DNA of 64,000 nt from Sulfitobacter sp. DSM 110093 (GTDB lineage: Bacteria; Pseudomonadota; Alphaproteobacteria; Rhodobacterales; Rhodobacteraceae), in contig NZ_CP085167.1 of assembly GCF_022788715.1 (NCBI RefSeq), forward strand, positions 1,795,001 to 1,859,000. Direction: 5' to 3'. Positions 47,547-57,430 of the stretch are shown one piece after another. The position numbers and the translations under genes are program-made. Below the pieces are notes generated by a model. That model worked only from the letters and a program-made list of their open reading frames with translations, had not been told where the DNA came from and searched no databases. Within the stretch, counting starts at the first letter, position 1. Each line of letters begins with the position of its first letter.

Positions 47547-48467
47547 TCAAGCTTTTGGCGCAGCTTGCCCTGCGGTGGCGGCCTCCAGCCGCGCGGTTTC
47601 GGCCCGCAACCCCACCGCCAGCGCCTCGGCAAAGGCGGCCAGCCGGGCATTGCGGCGATCATCGGCGTGGCGGATCAGATAGAAGGCGCGTTTTAGGCTA
47701 ACCGCATCGGTCAGAATACGCCGCACTCCCGGCGTCGCAGCGAGTGAAAAGTCATGCGCCACGCCAATTCCCCCACCCTGTTGGATCATCCGCACCTGCA
47801 CAGAGACCGAATTAGACGCAAGTGCGACCCGGCTGACCCCCAGATCGGCAAGGTAATCCAACTCCCGATCAAAGATCATATCAGGGATGTAGCCAACCAT
47901 CCGATGCCCTTGCAGATCTGTGACAGAGGTGACTTCGGGATGTTGTGCCAGATAGCTTTCGGCGGCAGCGAGATGCAGGTGATAATCCGTCACCTTTTGC
48001 ACCACCAGCCGCCCCGCCGTAGGCGCACTCACCCCAATAGCCATATCCGCCTCACGCCGAGACAGATTGAACACGCGCGGCAGCGCGATGATCTGCACAT
48101 CCAGACCGGGGTTTTCCGCAGCAATCGCCGCACAGACCTGCGGCAGCAAATAGTTCGCCGCCCCATCGGGTGCGCCCACACGGATCTGGCCTGTCAATTG
48201 ATCGCTCTGTACCGGCACCCCGGCAGTCGCCGCGCGCATGGCTTGTTCCGCCCGTTCGGCCCGCTGCATCAGGTCGCTCCCCGCTTCAGTCAGCGCATAG
48301 CCTTGCGGGGATTTAACGAAGAGCACCGTTTGCAACGACTTTTCAAGCCGCGCCATACGACGGCCCAGCGTCGCCGGATCCAGCCGCAACAGTTTTCCCG
48401 CCCCTGAAAGGCTCTCCTCCCGCGCCACGGCGAGGAACAGCCGCAAATCGTCCCAGTTCTGCTCCAT
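47547..48467 (-). CDS. LysR-family regulator of the valine operon (predicted)
   Basis: 306 residues from ATG 48467, behind AAAGGGGG. Helix-turn-helix in EQNWDDLRLFLAVAREESLSGAGKLLRLDPATLGRRMARLE, effector domain from about 95 (GQIRVGAPDGAANYLLPQVCAAI). Divergent from mmsA, with two TTGC..GCAA palindromes in the 111-base gap, which is the usual layout of a LysR regulator and its target. Confidence 0.9.
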   Translation of the reverse strand: MEQNWDDLRLFLAVAREESLSGAGKLLRLDPATLGRRMARLEKSLQTVLFVKSPQGYALTEAGSDLMQRAERAEQAMRAATAGVPVQSDQLTGQIRVGAPDGAANYLLPQVCAAIAAENPGLDVQIIALPRVFNLSRREADMAIGVSAPTAGRLVVQKVTDYHLHLAAAESYLAQHPEVTSVTDLQGHRMVGYIPDMIFDRELDYLADLGVSRVALASNSVSVQVRMIQQGGGIGVAHDFSLAATPGVRRILTDAVSLKRAFYLIRHADDRRNARLAAFAEALAVGLRAETARLEAATAGQAAPKA

Positions 48468-48486
48468 CCGTGCCCCCTTTCGCCAT

Positions 48487-48543
48487 CTTGCAAAAATGCA
48501 AGACGGTTTTGCCATCCTTCCTCTGTTCCATTGCTTTTTGCAA
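48487..48543. promoter_or_regulatory. Two TTGC..GCAA palindromes between LysR and mmsA
   Basis: CTTGCA-AAAA-TGCAAG (48487-48502) is a perfect 6-bp palindrome, and TTGC-TTTTT-GCAA (48531-48543) repeats its core 29 bases later. Both match the T-(N11 or so)-A LysR box. Likely binding sites for the adjacent regulator. Confidence 0.6.
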
Positions 48544-48578
48544 GGCTATCGTGCCGCCAACCAAAGAGGAGACCGATC

Positions 48579-50078
48579 ATGCAAGAGATGACCCATTACC
48601 TGAACGGCGAACACGTCAAAGGCACCTCCGGGCGCTTTGCCGATGTGATGAACCCCGCCACCGGCGAAGTGCAGGCGAAAGTGCCGCTCGCCAATGGCGA
48701 CGAGCTGAACAAAGCCGTGGAATATGCCGCCGCCGCCCAACCTAAATGGGCCGCGACTAACCCGCAGCGCCGCGCCCGCGTGCTGATGAAGTTCGTCTCC
48801 CTGCTGAACCGCGACATGGACAAGCTGGCCGAGGCGCTGAGCCGTGAGCACGGCAAGACCCTGCCCGACGCCGCCGGTGATGTGCAGCGTGGCCTTGAAG
48901 TGGTGGAATACTGCATCGGCGCACCGGAACTGCTGAAAGGTGATTTCACCGACAGCGCGGGGCCAGGCATCGACATGTACTCCATGCGTCAGGCGCTTGG
49001 TGTGACCGCGGGCATCACGCCCTTCAACTTCCCCGCCATGATCCCGATGTGGATGTTCGCCCCTGCCATCGCCTGCGGCAACGCCTTTATCCTCAAGCCG
49101 TCCGAGCGTGACCCGTCCGTGCCGCTGATGCTGGCCGAACTGCTGGAAGAAGCCGGTCTACCCAAGGGCATCATTCAGGTCGTCAACGGCGACAAAGAAG
49201 CGGTCGACGCGATCCTGCACCATGACGTGATCCAGTCGGTGGGCTTCGTGGGCTCCACCCCGATTGCCGAATACATCTACGCAACCGGCTGTGCCAACGG
49301 CAAGCGCGTGCAGTGTTTCGGTGGCGCCAAGAACCACATGATCATCATGCCCGACGCAGACATGGACCAAGCCGCCGATGCGCTGATCGGCGCGGGCTAC
49401 GGTGCTGCGGGCGAACGCTGCATGGCGATTTCCGTGGCCGTGCCGGTGGGCGACGAAACCGCCGACCGTCTGATCGAAAAGCTGGTGCCGCGCATCGAAA
49501 AGCTGAAAGTCGGTCCCTACACCTCCGGCAATGACGTGGACTACGGCCCGGTTGTGACAGCTGCCGCCAAGGCCAATATCGAACGTCTGGTGCAGTCCGG
49601 TATTGACCAAGGTGCAGAACTGGTTGTCGATGGCCGCGACTTCAAACTGCAAGGCTATGAGAACGGCTATTTCGTCGGCCCGCATCTGTTTGACCGCGCG
49701 ACCAAGGACATGGACATCTACCAGCAGGAAATCTTTGGCCCCGTGCTGACATGTGTGCGTGCCAAGGACTACGAAGAGGCAATCGGCCTTGCGATGGACC
49801 ACGAGTACGGCAACGGCACCGCGATCTTCACCCGTGACGGTGACGCGGCGCGTGACTTTGCCAACCGGATCAATGTCGGCATGGTCGGCGTCAACGTGCC
49901 GATCCCGGTGCCGCTGGCCTATCACACCTTTGGCGGATGGAAGAAATCCGTCTTTGGCGATTTGAACCAGCACGGCCCGGATGCGTTCAAGTTCTACACC
50001 CGCACTAAAACCGTAACGGCCCGCTGGCCGTCGGGCATCAAAGAGGGTGGCGAATTCTCCATCCCCGTGATGGAGTGA
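48579..50078 (+). CDS. mmsA: Methylmalonate-semialdehyde dehydrogenase (CoA-acylating)
   Basis: 499 residues. Converts methylmalonate semialdehyde to propionyl-CoA, the last step of valine breakdown. ATG 48579 follows AGAGGAGA. The catalytic cysteine C281 is in [21 protein letters not shown] and EIFGPVL are aldehyde dehydrogenase signatures, and [20 protein letters not shown] is typical of this subfamily. First gene of the predicted LysR-controlled unit. Confidence 0.95.
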   Translation: MQEMTHYLNGEHVKGTSGRFADVMNPATGEVQAKVPLANGDELNKAVEYAAAAQPKWAATNPQRRARVLMKFVSLLNRDMDKLAEALSREHGKTLPDAAGDVQRGLEVVEYCIGAPELLKGDFTDSAGPGIDMYSMRQALGVTAGITPFNFPAMIPMWMFAPAIACGNAFILKPSERDPSVPLMLAELLEEAGLPKGIIQVVNGDKEAVDAILHHDVIQSVGFVGSTPIAEYIYATGCANGKRVQCFGGAKNHMIIMPDADMDQAADALIGAGYGAAGERCMAISVAVPVGDETADRLIEKLVPRIEKLKVGPYTSGNDVDYGPVVTAAAKANIERLVQSGIDQGAELVVDGRDFKLQGYENGYFVGPHLFDRATKDMDIYQQEIFGPVLTCVRAKDYEEAIGLAMDHEYGNGTAIFTRDGDAARDFANRINVGMVGVNVPIPVPLAYHTFGGWKKSVFGDLNQHGPDAFKFYTRTKTVTARWPSGIKEGGEFSIPVME

Positions 50079-50085
50079 TCCACCT

Positions 50086-50109
50086 GCCGGCCGCCTTCGG
50101 GCGGTCGGC
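50086..50109 (+). promoter_or_regulatory. UUCG-tetraloop hairpin between mmsA and the ligase gene
   Basis: GCCGGCCGCC (50086-50095), loop TTCG, GGCGGTCGGC (50100-50109): a 10-bp stem with one G-T pair. No T run follows. It may stabilise the mmsA message or reduce read-through. Confidence 0.55.
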
Positions 50110-50130
50110 CCCCTGCCAAAGGACAGGCCC

Positions 50131-51240
50131 ATGCAATCCAAATTCACCATCGGGATCGAAGAAGAGTATCTGCTGGTTGATAAGGATTCTCTGGCATTGG
50201 CCGATGTCCCCGAAGCGCTGATGGACGCCTGCCGCGAAGCGCTACAGGATCAAGTTAGCCCCGAATTTCTCGCCTGTCAGATCGAGATTGGCACCAAACC
50301 CTGTGATACTGCCGCAGAAGCCCGCGACGATCTGTGCCACCTGCGCAGCACGATCGCCCGTCTGTCGGCTGCGCATAACCTTGCCCCTATCGCCGCGGCC
50401 TGCCACCCGTTCTCGGACTGGAAGACTCAGGAAACCACCGATAAGCGACGATATAGCCAGCTTGAGTCTGAGCTGGAGGACGTGGCCCGACGTATGCTGA
50501 TCTGTGGGATGCATGTGCATGTGGGTATCGACAGCGATGATCTGCGTCTCGACCTGATGCCGCAACTGTCCTATTTCCTGCCGCATCTGCTGGCGCTGTC
50601 AGCGTCTTCTCCGTTCTGGCAAGGCGAGGACACTGGTCTTGCCTCCTACCGCATGGCCGTGATGGACAACATGCCGCGCACCGGGTTGCCGCCACAGTTC
50701 GACAGCTGGGCCGAATACGAACGTACAACGGGCACTTTAGTCGACCTTGGCATCATCGCTGACGCTTCCAAAATCTGGTGGGATCTGCGCCCTTCGGTGC
50801 ATTATCCCACGCTTGAGGCGCGTATCTGTGACGTGCAACCGCGCCTTGACCATGCCATCGCCCTCGTCGCGCTGACCCAAGCGCTCTCCCGGATGCTGCT
50901 GCGCCTGCGTGACGGCAATCTTAGCTGGCGCAAATATGACCGGTTCCTAATCTCTGAAAACCGTTGGCGCGCCCAACGTTATGGTACCCGCAATACACTA
51001 ATCGATTTTGGCGACCGGCAAATGACGGGGTTTGACACGCTGTTCGAAGAGATCTTGGGTCTTGTGGCTGAGGATGCCGAAGCACTTGGTTGCCTCGATG
51101 AAATTTGCACCCTGCGCGATGTCGCAAAAGGGGCCACATCGGCAGATCGCCAACGCAAGGTCTGGGACAGTGCGCCCGAGGGCAAAGGCGGCGAAGCCGT
51201 CGTTCGCCACTTGATGGAGGAATACCACGCCGACCTGTGA
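50131..51240 (+). CDS. YbdK-type carboxylate-amine ligase (GCS2 family)
   Basis: 369 residues with the GCS2 start [19 protein letters not shown] and [13 protein letters not shown] near 130. The family joins amino acids such as glutamate and cysteine weakly with ATP; natural substrates are mostly unknown. It sits inside the valine catabolic run between mmsA and the acyl-CoA dehydrogenase, same strand, 53 bases after mmsA and 83 before the next. Family firm; role in this context unknown. Confidence 0.87.
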   Translation: MQSKFTIGIEEEYLLVDKDSLALADVPEALMDACREALQDQVSPEFLACQIEIGTKPCDTAAEARDDLCHLRSTIARLSAAHNLAPIAAACHPFSDWKTQETTDKRRYSQLESELEDVARRMLICGMHVHVGIDSDDLRLDLMPQLSYFLPHLLALSASSPFWQGEDTGLASYRMAVMDNMPRTGLPPQFDSWAEYERTTGTLVDLGIIADASKIWWDLRPSVHYPTLEARICDVQPRLDHAIALVALTQALSRMLLRLRDGNLSWRKYDRFLISENRWRAQRYGTRNTLIDFGDRQMTGFDTLFEEILGLVAEDAEALGCLDEICTLRDVAKGATSADRQRKVWDSAPEGKGGEAVVRHLMEEYHADL

Positions 51241-51323
51241 GCCTTGTTGCGACTCGGCTCGGCTGATAGAATTAAACAAGTGTTCAGTTACAAGAATACA
51301 AAGACATCAGGGAGAGAGCCGCG

Positions 51324-52466
51324 ATGGATTTCGCATTGAACGAAGAACAGACCGCCATTTTCGACATGGCCCATGCCTTTGGGCAAGACAATATCGCCCC
51401 CCACGCCCATCAATGGGAAAAAGACGGCACCATCCCCAAAGACCTCTGGCCCCAGATCGGTGAATTGGGTTTCGGCGGCCTCTATGTCTCTGAGGAGTCC
51501 GGTGGCTCTGGTCTAAGTCGCCTTGACGCAACGCTTGTGTTTGAAGCGCTCAGCATGGCCTGCCCCTCCGTCGCGGCCTTTCTGTCGATCCACAACATGT
51601 GCGCCAAGATGCTGGACAATTTTGCCAGCGACGAAATGAAAGCGCGTGTGCTGCCCGGTGTGCTCAGCATGGATACCGTGCTCTCCTACTGCTTGACCGA
51701 ACCCGGATCTGGCTCTGACGCCGCGGCCCTCAAGACCCGCTGCGAGCGGACCAATGACGGTTATACGCTCAACGGTACCAAGGCGTTCATTTCAGGCGGT
51801 GGCTACTCGGATGCCTATGTCACCATGGTCCGCACCTCAGAAGACGGTGCCAAGGGCGTCTCGACCGTCTATGTCGAGGATGGGACTGAGGGACTAAGCT
51901 TTGGCGGGCTGGAAGACAAAATGGGCTGGCGCAGCCAACCCACGGCCTTGGTGCAGTTTGACGACTGCAAGATCGGGGCCGAGAACCTTGTCGGTCAGGA
52001 AGGCAATGGCTTCAAATACGCGATGGCCGGGCTTGATGGCGGGCGGCTGAACATCTCGGCATGCTCGCTGGGGGCGGCGCAGACGGCGCTTACAAAAACA
52101 CTGGAGTACATGGGCGACCGCAAGGCGTTTGGCCAGTCGATCGACCAGTTTCAAGGGCTTCAGTTCCGTCTTGCTGACATGGAGATCGAATTGCAGGCCG
52201 CGCGTACCTTCTTGCGGCAGGCGGCATGGAAGCTCGACACTGGCGCGCCGGATGCCACCAAATTCTGCGCCATGGCAAAAAAGTTCGTGACCGAAACCGG
52301 CAGCAAAGTCGTCGACCAATGTCTGCAATTGCACGGCGGTTACGGTTATCTTGCGGACTATGGGATCGAGAAACTGGTCCGAGATTTGCGGGTGCATCAG
52401 ATCCTTGAAGGCACGAACGAGATCATGCGCGTCATCGTCGCCCGTGACATGCTGAAAAACCGCTGA
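51324..52466 (+). CDS. Acyl-CoA dehydrogenase, likely isobutyryl-CoA dehydrogenase
   Basis: 380 residues, FAD enzyme. CLTEPGSGSDAAAL (about 115-128) contacts the substrate and FAD, and HQILEGTNEIMRVI near the end carries the family C-terminal signature. Isobutyryl-CoA is inferred because mmsA, a 3-hydroxyisobutyryl-CoA hydrolase and mmsB surround it: all needed for valine. ATG 51324 follows GGGAGAGAG. 10 bases before the next gene. Confidence 0.9.
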   Translation: MDFALNEEQTAIFDMAHAFGQDNIAPHAHQWEKDGTIPKDLWPQIGELGFGGLYVSEESGGSGLSRLDATLVFEALSMACPSVAAFLSIHNMCAKMLDNFASDEMKARVLPGVLSMDTVLSYCLTEPGSGSDAAALKTRCERTNDGYTLNGTKAFISGGGYSDAYVTMVRTSEDGAKGVSTVYVEDGTEGLSFGGLEDKMGWRSQPTALVQFDDCKIGAENLVGQEGNGFKYAMAGLDGGRLNISACSLGAAQTALTKTLEYMGDRKAFGQSIDQFQGLQFRLADMEIELQAARTFLRQAAWKLDTGAPDATKFCAMAKKFVTETGSKVVDQCLQLHGGYGYLADYGIEKLVRDLRVHQILEGTNEIMRVIVARDMLKNR

Positions 52467-52476
52467 GGGCTGTGCC

Positions 52477-53517
52477 ATGAATGACATCCATATCCGCAAA
52501 ACGGGCCGCGCCGGGCGCATCACCCTCACCCGCCCCAAGGCGCTTAACGCGCTAAGCTATGACATGTGCCTCGCCATCGAGGCCGCCGTGGACGATTGGC
52601 GCGAAGACCCAGACGTAGCGGTGATCATGCTGGATGCGGAAGGCGAAAAGGCCTTCTGCGCAGGCGGTGATGTGGCGCAGCTTTATGAAACTGGGCAAAG
52701 TGGCGATTACGCCTTTGCACGGCGTTTTTGGGCCGATGAATACCGGCTTAATAACAAACTGCACGGATATCCCAAACCAGTGATCTCTTTTATGCAGGGC
52801 TTCACCATGGGCGGCGGTGTCGGGCTAGGCTGTCACGGCTCGCACCGCGTGGTGGGCGAAAGCAGCAAGATTGCCATGCCTGAATGCGGCATTGGCTTGG
52901 TGCCCGACGTGGGCGGCTCTTTCCTCTTGGCGCAAGCCCCCGGACGTCTGGGCGAATACCTTGGCACCACCGGCGCGCGCATGGGTCCGGCGGATGTGCT
53001 GCACGCGGGGTTTGCGGATTACTTCATCACTGAGACGGAATGGCCCGCCCTCATCGCGCAACTTGAGGAGAATGGTGATCCCTTCATCCTCGACAAGGCC
53101 ACGACACCCCCGCCAGCGGGTGAATTGGCTGACCTACAGACAGAGATTGATCACCTCTTCGCGGGTGAGACATTGAACGCGGTTATCGCCGCGGTGACGA
53201 CAGCGAAGAGTGACTTTGCTGCCGAAACCCTCAAGATCTTGTGCCGCGGATCGCCTCTTTCCATGGCCTGTACACTCGAGATGCTGCGCCGCCTACGCGG
53301 CCCCGGTATTGGCATGATCCCAGCCTTGCAACAGGAATACCGCTATACATGGCGGGCGATGGAAAATGGCGATTTCATCGAAGGCGTGCGCGCGGCGATC
53401 ATCGACAAAGACCGCAGCCCCAAGTGGCAGCACCATGGGGATGTGCCGCAGTCCGATGTCGACTCGATGCTTGCGCCTTTGGGCGATAACGAATTGAACT
53501 TGGAGGAAAATACATGA
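52477..53517 (+). CDS. 3-hydroxyisobutyryl-CoA hydrolase
   Basis: 346 residues of the crotonase superfamily. GEKAFCAGGDVAQLYE (about 50-66) and FTMGGGVGLGCHGSHRVVGE (about 110-130) form the oxyanion hole, and ECGIGLVPDVGGSFLLA has the hydrolase-type glutamate and aspartate. The length fits the hydrolase rather than enoyl-CoA hydratase (about 260). The stop overlaps the mmsB start by 4 bases (ATGA). Firm in this context. Confidence 0.9.
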   Translation: MNDIHIRKTGRAGRITLTRPKALNALSYDMCLAIEAAVDDWREDPDVAVIMLDAEGEKAFCAGGDVAQLYETGQSGDYAFARRFWADEYRLNNKLHGYPKPVISFMQGFTMGGGVGLGCHGSHRVVGESSKIAMPECGIGLVPDVGGSFLLAQAPGRLGEYLGTTGARMGPADVLHAGFADYFITETEWPALIAQLEENGDPFILDKATTPPPAGELADLQTEIDHLFAGETLNAVIAAVTTAKSDFAAETLKILCRGSPLSMACTLEMLRRLRGPGIGMIPALQQEYRYTWRAMENGDFIEGVRAAIIDKDRSPKWQHHGDVPQSDVDSMLAPLGDNELNLEENT

Positions 53518-54398
53518 GCAATCTTACAATCGGCTTCATTGGTCTTGGCAATATGGGCGGTCCGATGGCGGCCAACCTTGCCGCGGCTGGCCATACCCTA
53601 CGCGGCAATGATGTGGCTGGCACCACAGCCGAAGGCGTGGCAGAGGCCGCAACCATCGCCGAGGCGGTCGCAGGGGCAGACGTCGTCATCACCATGCTAC
53701 CCAACGGCGCGATCCTGCGCCACGTGGCGGAAGAGGCCATCGCGCATATGGCACCCGGCGCGCTTTTGGTCGATTGCTCAACCGTGGACGTGGAAAGCGC
53801 CCGCTTTGTCGCGGAGGCCGCTCAGAAAGAGGGATTGCTCTTTGTCGATGCACCCGTCTCTGGTGGGATCGGCGGCGCGCAGGGCGGTACACTGACCTTC
53901 ATGGCGGGCGGCGCTGAAGCCGCCTTTGAAAAGGCCAAACCGCTTTTTGATATCATGGGTCAAAAGGCCGTGCATTGTGGTGACGCAGGCGCAGGCCAAG
54001 CGGCGAAAATCTGTAACAACATGATCCTTGGCGCGACGATGATCGCTACCTGCGAAGCCTTTGCACTGGCAGATAAATTAGGTCTTGATCGGGAACGGAT
54101 GTTCGATGTGGTCAGCACCTCTTCGGGCTATTCTTGGTCGATGAACGCCTATTGCCCAGCCCCCGGCGTCGGCCCGCAAACGCCCGCGGACAACGATTAC
54201 AAACCAGGCTTTGCGGCAGAGCTGATGCTCAAAGACCTCGGTCTATCGCAGCAAGCAGCCGAAATGGCCGACGCCGATACCCCGATGGGCGCGCTGGCAA
54301 AGGAACTCTATTCCCGTTTCGTCGAAGAAGAAGGCGGCAAGGGAAAGGACTTTTCCGCCATGCTGCCCCGTTTCGAAAAGCGCGGCTGGCAGAGCTAA
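53514..54398 (+). CDS. mmsB: 3-hydroxyisobutyrate dehydrogenase
   Basis: 294 residues. Oxidises 3-hydroxyisobutyrate to methylmalonate semialdehyde with NAD. GFIGLGNMGGPMAANLAAAGH is the Rossmann motif, DAPVSGGIGGAQGGTL the substrate loop, and the lysine in GQAAKICNNMILG the catalytic base. Completes the set from isobutyryl-CoA to propionyl-CoA with its neighbours. Last gene of the run. Confidence 0.95.
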   Translation: MSNLTIGFIGLGNMGGPMAANLAAAGHTLRGNDVAGTTAEGVAEAATIAEAVAGADVVITMLPNGAILRHVAEEAIAHMAPGALLVDCSTVDVESARFVAEAAQKEGLLFVDAPVSGGIGGAQGGTLTFMAGGAEAAFEKAKPLFDIMGQKAVHCGDAGAGQAAKICNNMILGATMIATCEAFALADKLGLDRERMFDVVSTSSGYSWSMNAYCPAPGVGPQTPADNDYKPGFAAELMLKDLGLSQQAAEMADADTPMGALAKELYSRFVEEEGGKGKDFSAMLPRFEKRGWQS

Positions 54399-54425
54399 TA
54401 CGGTACAATGATGTGAACCGGAACG

Positions 54426-54456
54426 CCTGCCCCGCGCTTTGAAAGCGCGGTGCAGG
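54426..54456. terminator. Hairpin between mmsB and uvrA
   Basis: CCTGC and CCGCGCTTT (54426-54440) pair with AAAGCGCGG and GCAGG (54442-54456), with one C/T mismatch. Symmetric and between convergent genes; there is no T run. Confidence 0.6.
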
Positions 54457-54478
54457 CCAATACCAAGCAGGCGGCGGG

Positions 54479-57364
54479 TTACTCCGCCGCCACTTTCGTC
54501 TGTTTATGGAGCATCGGCTTAAGGTATTTGCCAGTATGGCTCTCTGCCACATCGGCTACCTTTTCTGGCGTACCTGTGGCCACAACCCGGCCCCCACCAT
54601 CACCACCTTCCGGGCCGATATCAATGATGTGGTCAGCGGTTTTCACCACATCCAGATTATGTTCGATCACAACAACAGAGTTGCCCTGATCGACCAATTC
54701 ATGAAGCACTTCCAACAGCTTGCGCACGTCTTCGAAATGCAGCCCGGTGGTCGGTTCATCCAGAATATATAGCGTGCGACCGGTCGAGCGTTTGCTTAGT
54801 TCCTTACTCAATTTCACGCGCTGCGCTTCACCACCCGAAAGGGTCGTCGCTTGCTGTCCGACCTTGATATAGCCCAAGCCCACCCGCATCAGCGCGTCCA
54901 TTTTCTCACGGATAGACGGCACGGCTGCAAAGAACGTTTGCGCGTCTTCCACTGTCATATCAAGGACATCAGCAATGCTCTTACCCTTAAAACGCACCTC
55001 CAAGGTTTCCCTGTTATAGCGCGCACCTTTGCAGGTTTCGCATTCAACATAGACGTCCGGCAGGAAATGCATTTCGATCTTGATAACACCATCGCCTTGG
55101 CACGCCTCACAACGCCCACCCTTGACATTAAAGCTGAACCGTCCCGGCTTGTATCCGCGCGCTTTTGACTCCGGCAGCCCGGCAAACCAATCGCGGATCG
55201 GCGTGAAAGCCCCGGTGTAAGTAGCTGGATTCGAACGCGGAGTCCGTCCAATAGGGCGTTGGTCGATGTCGATAACCTTATCGAGATGCTCCAACCCCTT
55301 GATGGTCTGACAAGGCGCAGGGGTCTGCCGCGCGCCGTTCAGGTTCATTGACGCGGTCTTGAACAAAGTTTCGATGGTCAGCGTGGATTTACCACCGCCT
55401 GAAACACCCGTTACACACACGAATTTGCCTAGCGGGAAGTCGACCGTCACGTTTTGCAAGTTATTGCCAGTCGCCTTTACGACCTGAAGCTTCTTCTTGT
55501 TCCCTTTCCGACGCTTTGTCGGAACAGAGATTTCACGCACGCCTGTAAGATATTGACCCGTAACAGAATTCGGGTCGTTTGCCACCTGCTCTGGCGTTCC
55601 GTGGCTGACCACCTGCCCACCATGCACACCCGCGCCCGGCCCTATGTCAAAGACGTAATCCGCCTCACGGATCGCTTCTTCGTCATGCTCTACCACAATC
55701 ACGGTATTGCCCTGATCACGCAGGTTTTTCAGCGTGCCAAGCAACCTGTCATTGTCTCGCTGGTGCAGACCGATGGAGGGTTCATCAAGCACATAAAGAA
55801 CGCCGGTCAAACCAGAGCCGATCTGACTGGCCAAACGGATACGCTGACTCTCCCCGCCACTTAATGTTCCACTTGAACGCGACATCGTAAGATACTCAAG
55901 ACCCACGTTATTCAGGAAACCCAGACGCTCGCGAATTTCCTTCAAAATGGATCGGGCGATCTCATTCTTTTGCGAGGTTAGATGCTCTGGAACAGAGTTA
56001 CACCATGCGTATGCTTCGCGGATCGACATCTCCACAACCTTACCGATGTGAAGCAACTCATTCTCATCCCCCGTCGCGGGGCCGATGCGAACCGCAAGCG
56101 CCTCTGGGCGAAGACGGTAACCACCGCAGGTGCCACAGGGCCGGTTGTTTTGATAGCGCTCGAATTCCTCGCGCACCCAATTGCTGTCAGTTTCACGATA
56201 CCGACGCTGCATGTTGGGGATCACCCCTTCAAAGACACGCTTCACTTCATAAACGCGCCCACCTTCGTCGTAACGAAAGGCGATCTCTTCCTTGCCCGAA
56301 CCGCGCAGGAATACCTGCTGAACATTCTCCGGCAGGTCCTTCCACCGCGTTTTCTGATCGAAATTATAATGCTTCGCAATGGCTTCGATGGTTTGTTTAA
56401 AGTAAGGAGACTTCCCCTTGCGCCAAGGTGCCAGCGCACCATCATAGATCATCAAGTTCTGATCAGGCACCACAAGCCGTTCGTCAAAAAACAGCTCGAC
56501 GCCCAAACCATCGCACGACGGGCAAGCCCCGAAAGGCGCGTTAAAGGAAAACAAACGCGGCTCAATCTCGGGAATGGTAAAACCACTGACAGGGCAAGCA
56601 AATTTCTCGGAAAAAGTATGCCGCTCTGGGTCGTCTTCACTCGGCGCTGTCTCTAATACCGCAATGCCATCAGCAAGGTCTAAGGCAGTGCGCAATGAGT
56701 CTGCGAGACGCGTCTCCAACCCTTCACGCACGACAATCCGATCCACGACCACGTCGATGTCATGGCGGAACTTCTTATCTAACGTAGGCGGCTCATCAAG
56801 GTCGTGGAACTCTCCGTTCACCTTCACCCTCTGGAAGCCTTGCTTGCGTAACTCAATGAATTCTTTACGATATTCACCCTTACGATCGCGAATAATCGGC
56901 GCCAAAAGATAGGCGCGCGTGCCCTCTTCCATGGTCATGATCCTGTCGACCATGTCTTGCACCTGCTGCGCCTCGATAGGCTTACCAGTGGCGGGGCTAT
57001 AGGGGGTTCCGACCCGCGCAAAAAGCAGACGCATATAGTCGTAGATTTCGGTAACCGTGCCGACTGTCGACCGGGGGTTCTTTGATGTCGTCTTTTGTTC
57101 AATGGAAATTGCCGGGCTGAGGCCTGAGATATGATCGACATCCGGCTTCTGCATCATATCGAGGAACTGCCGCGCATAGGCCGATAGCGATTCCACATAG
57201 CGGCGCTGCCCTTCGGCGTAGATTGTATCGAACGCGAGGCTCGACTTACCCGACCCAGAAAGCCCCGTGATTACAACCAGTTGGTCCCGTGGAATATCCA
57301 CGTCTATGTTTTTCAGATTGTGCTCGCGCGCACCGCGCACTTCGATGTTCTTCAACTCAGCCAT
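54479..57364 (-). CDS. uvrA: Excinuclease ABC subunit A
   Basis: 961 residues. Damage recognition in nucleotide excision repair. Two ABC cassettes: Walker [13 protein letters not shown] at about 33-44 and [10 protein letters not shown] near 665. Signatures [11 protein letters not shown] and [11 protein letters not shown]. Zinc-binding cysteines in CPVSGF and CPSCDG, and in CEACQGDGV with CETCKGARY. An alphaproteobacterial GTTC-N7-GTTC LexA box was not seen upstream. Firm call. Confidence 0.97.
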   Translation of the reverse strand: MAELKNIEVRGAREHNLKNIDVDIPRDQLVVITGLSGSGKSSLAFDTIYAEGQRRYVESLSAYARQFLDMMQKPDVDHISGLSPAISIEQKTTSKNPRSTVGTVTEIYDYMRLLFARVGTPYSPATGKPIEAQQVQDMVDRIMTMEEGTRAYLLAPIIRDRKGEYRKEFIELRKQGFQRVKVNGEFHDLDEPPTLDKKFRHDIDVVVDRIVVREGLETRLADSLRTALDLADGIAVLETAPSEDDPERHTFSEKFACPVSGFTIPEIEPRLFSFNAPFGACPSCDGLGVELFFDERLVVPDQNLMIYDGALAPWRKGKSPYFKQTIEAIAKHYNFDQKTRWKDLPENVQQVFLRGSGKEEIAFRYDEGGRVYEVKRVFEGVIPNMQRRYRETDSNWVREEFERYQNNRPCGTCGGYRLRPEALAVRIGPATGDENELLHIGKVVEMSIREAYAWCNSVPEHLTSQKNEIARSILKEIRERLGFLNNVGLEYLTMSRSSGTLSGGESQRIRLASQIGSGLTGVLYVLDEPSIGLHQRDNDRLLGTLKNLRDQGNTVIVVEHDEEAIREADYVFDIGPGAGVHGGQVVSHGTPEQVANDPNSVTGQYLTGVREISVPTKRRKGNKKKLQVVKATGNNLQNVTVDFPLGKFVCVTGVSGGGKSTLTIETLFKTASMNLNGARQTPAPCQTIKGLEHLDKVIDIDQRPIGRTPRSNPATYTGAFTPIRDWFAGLPESKARGYKPGRFSFNVKGGRCEACQGDGVIKIEMHFLPDVYVECETCKGARYNRETLEVRFKGKSIADVLDMTVEDAQTFFAAVPSIREKMDALMRVGLGYIKVGQQATTLSGGEAQRVKLSKELSKRSTGRTLYILDEPTTGLHFEDVRKLLEVLHELVDQGNSVVVIEHNLDVVKTADHIIDIGPEGGDGGGRVVATGTPEKVADVAESHTGKYLKPMLHKQTKVAAE

Positions 57365-57430
57365 GACATGCCCCTCTTAACGATTTGTACATAGGTGCTG
57401 ATGCAGTGTTTTCCAATGAAAATGTGAGAA

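Noticed and set aside
55225..55245. GTTCGAATCC string like a tRNA T-loop
   Set aside because: It lies inside uvrA and is part of a well-conserved coding region; no clover leaf is present.
57365..57430. LexA box upstream of uvrA
   Set aside because: Alphaproteobacterial boxes are GTTC-N7-GTTC. The best match here, GTTC followed by TTCA after 7 bases, misses two positions.
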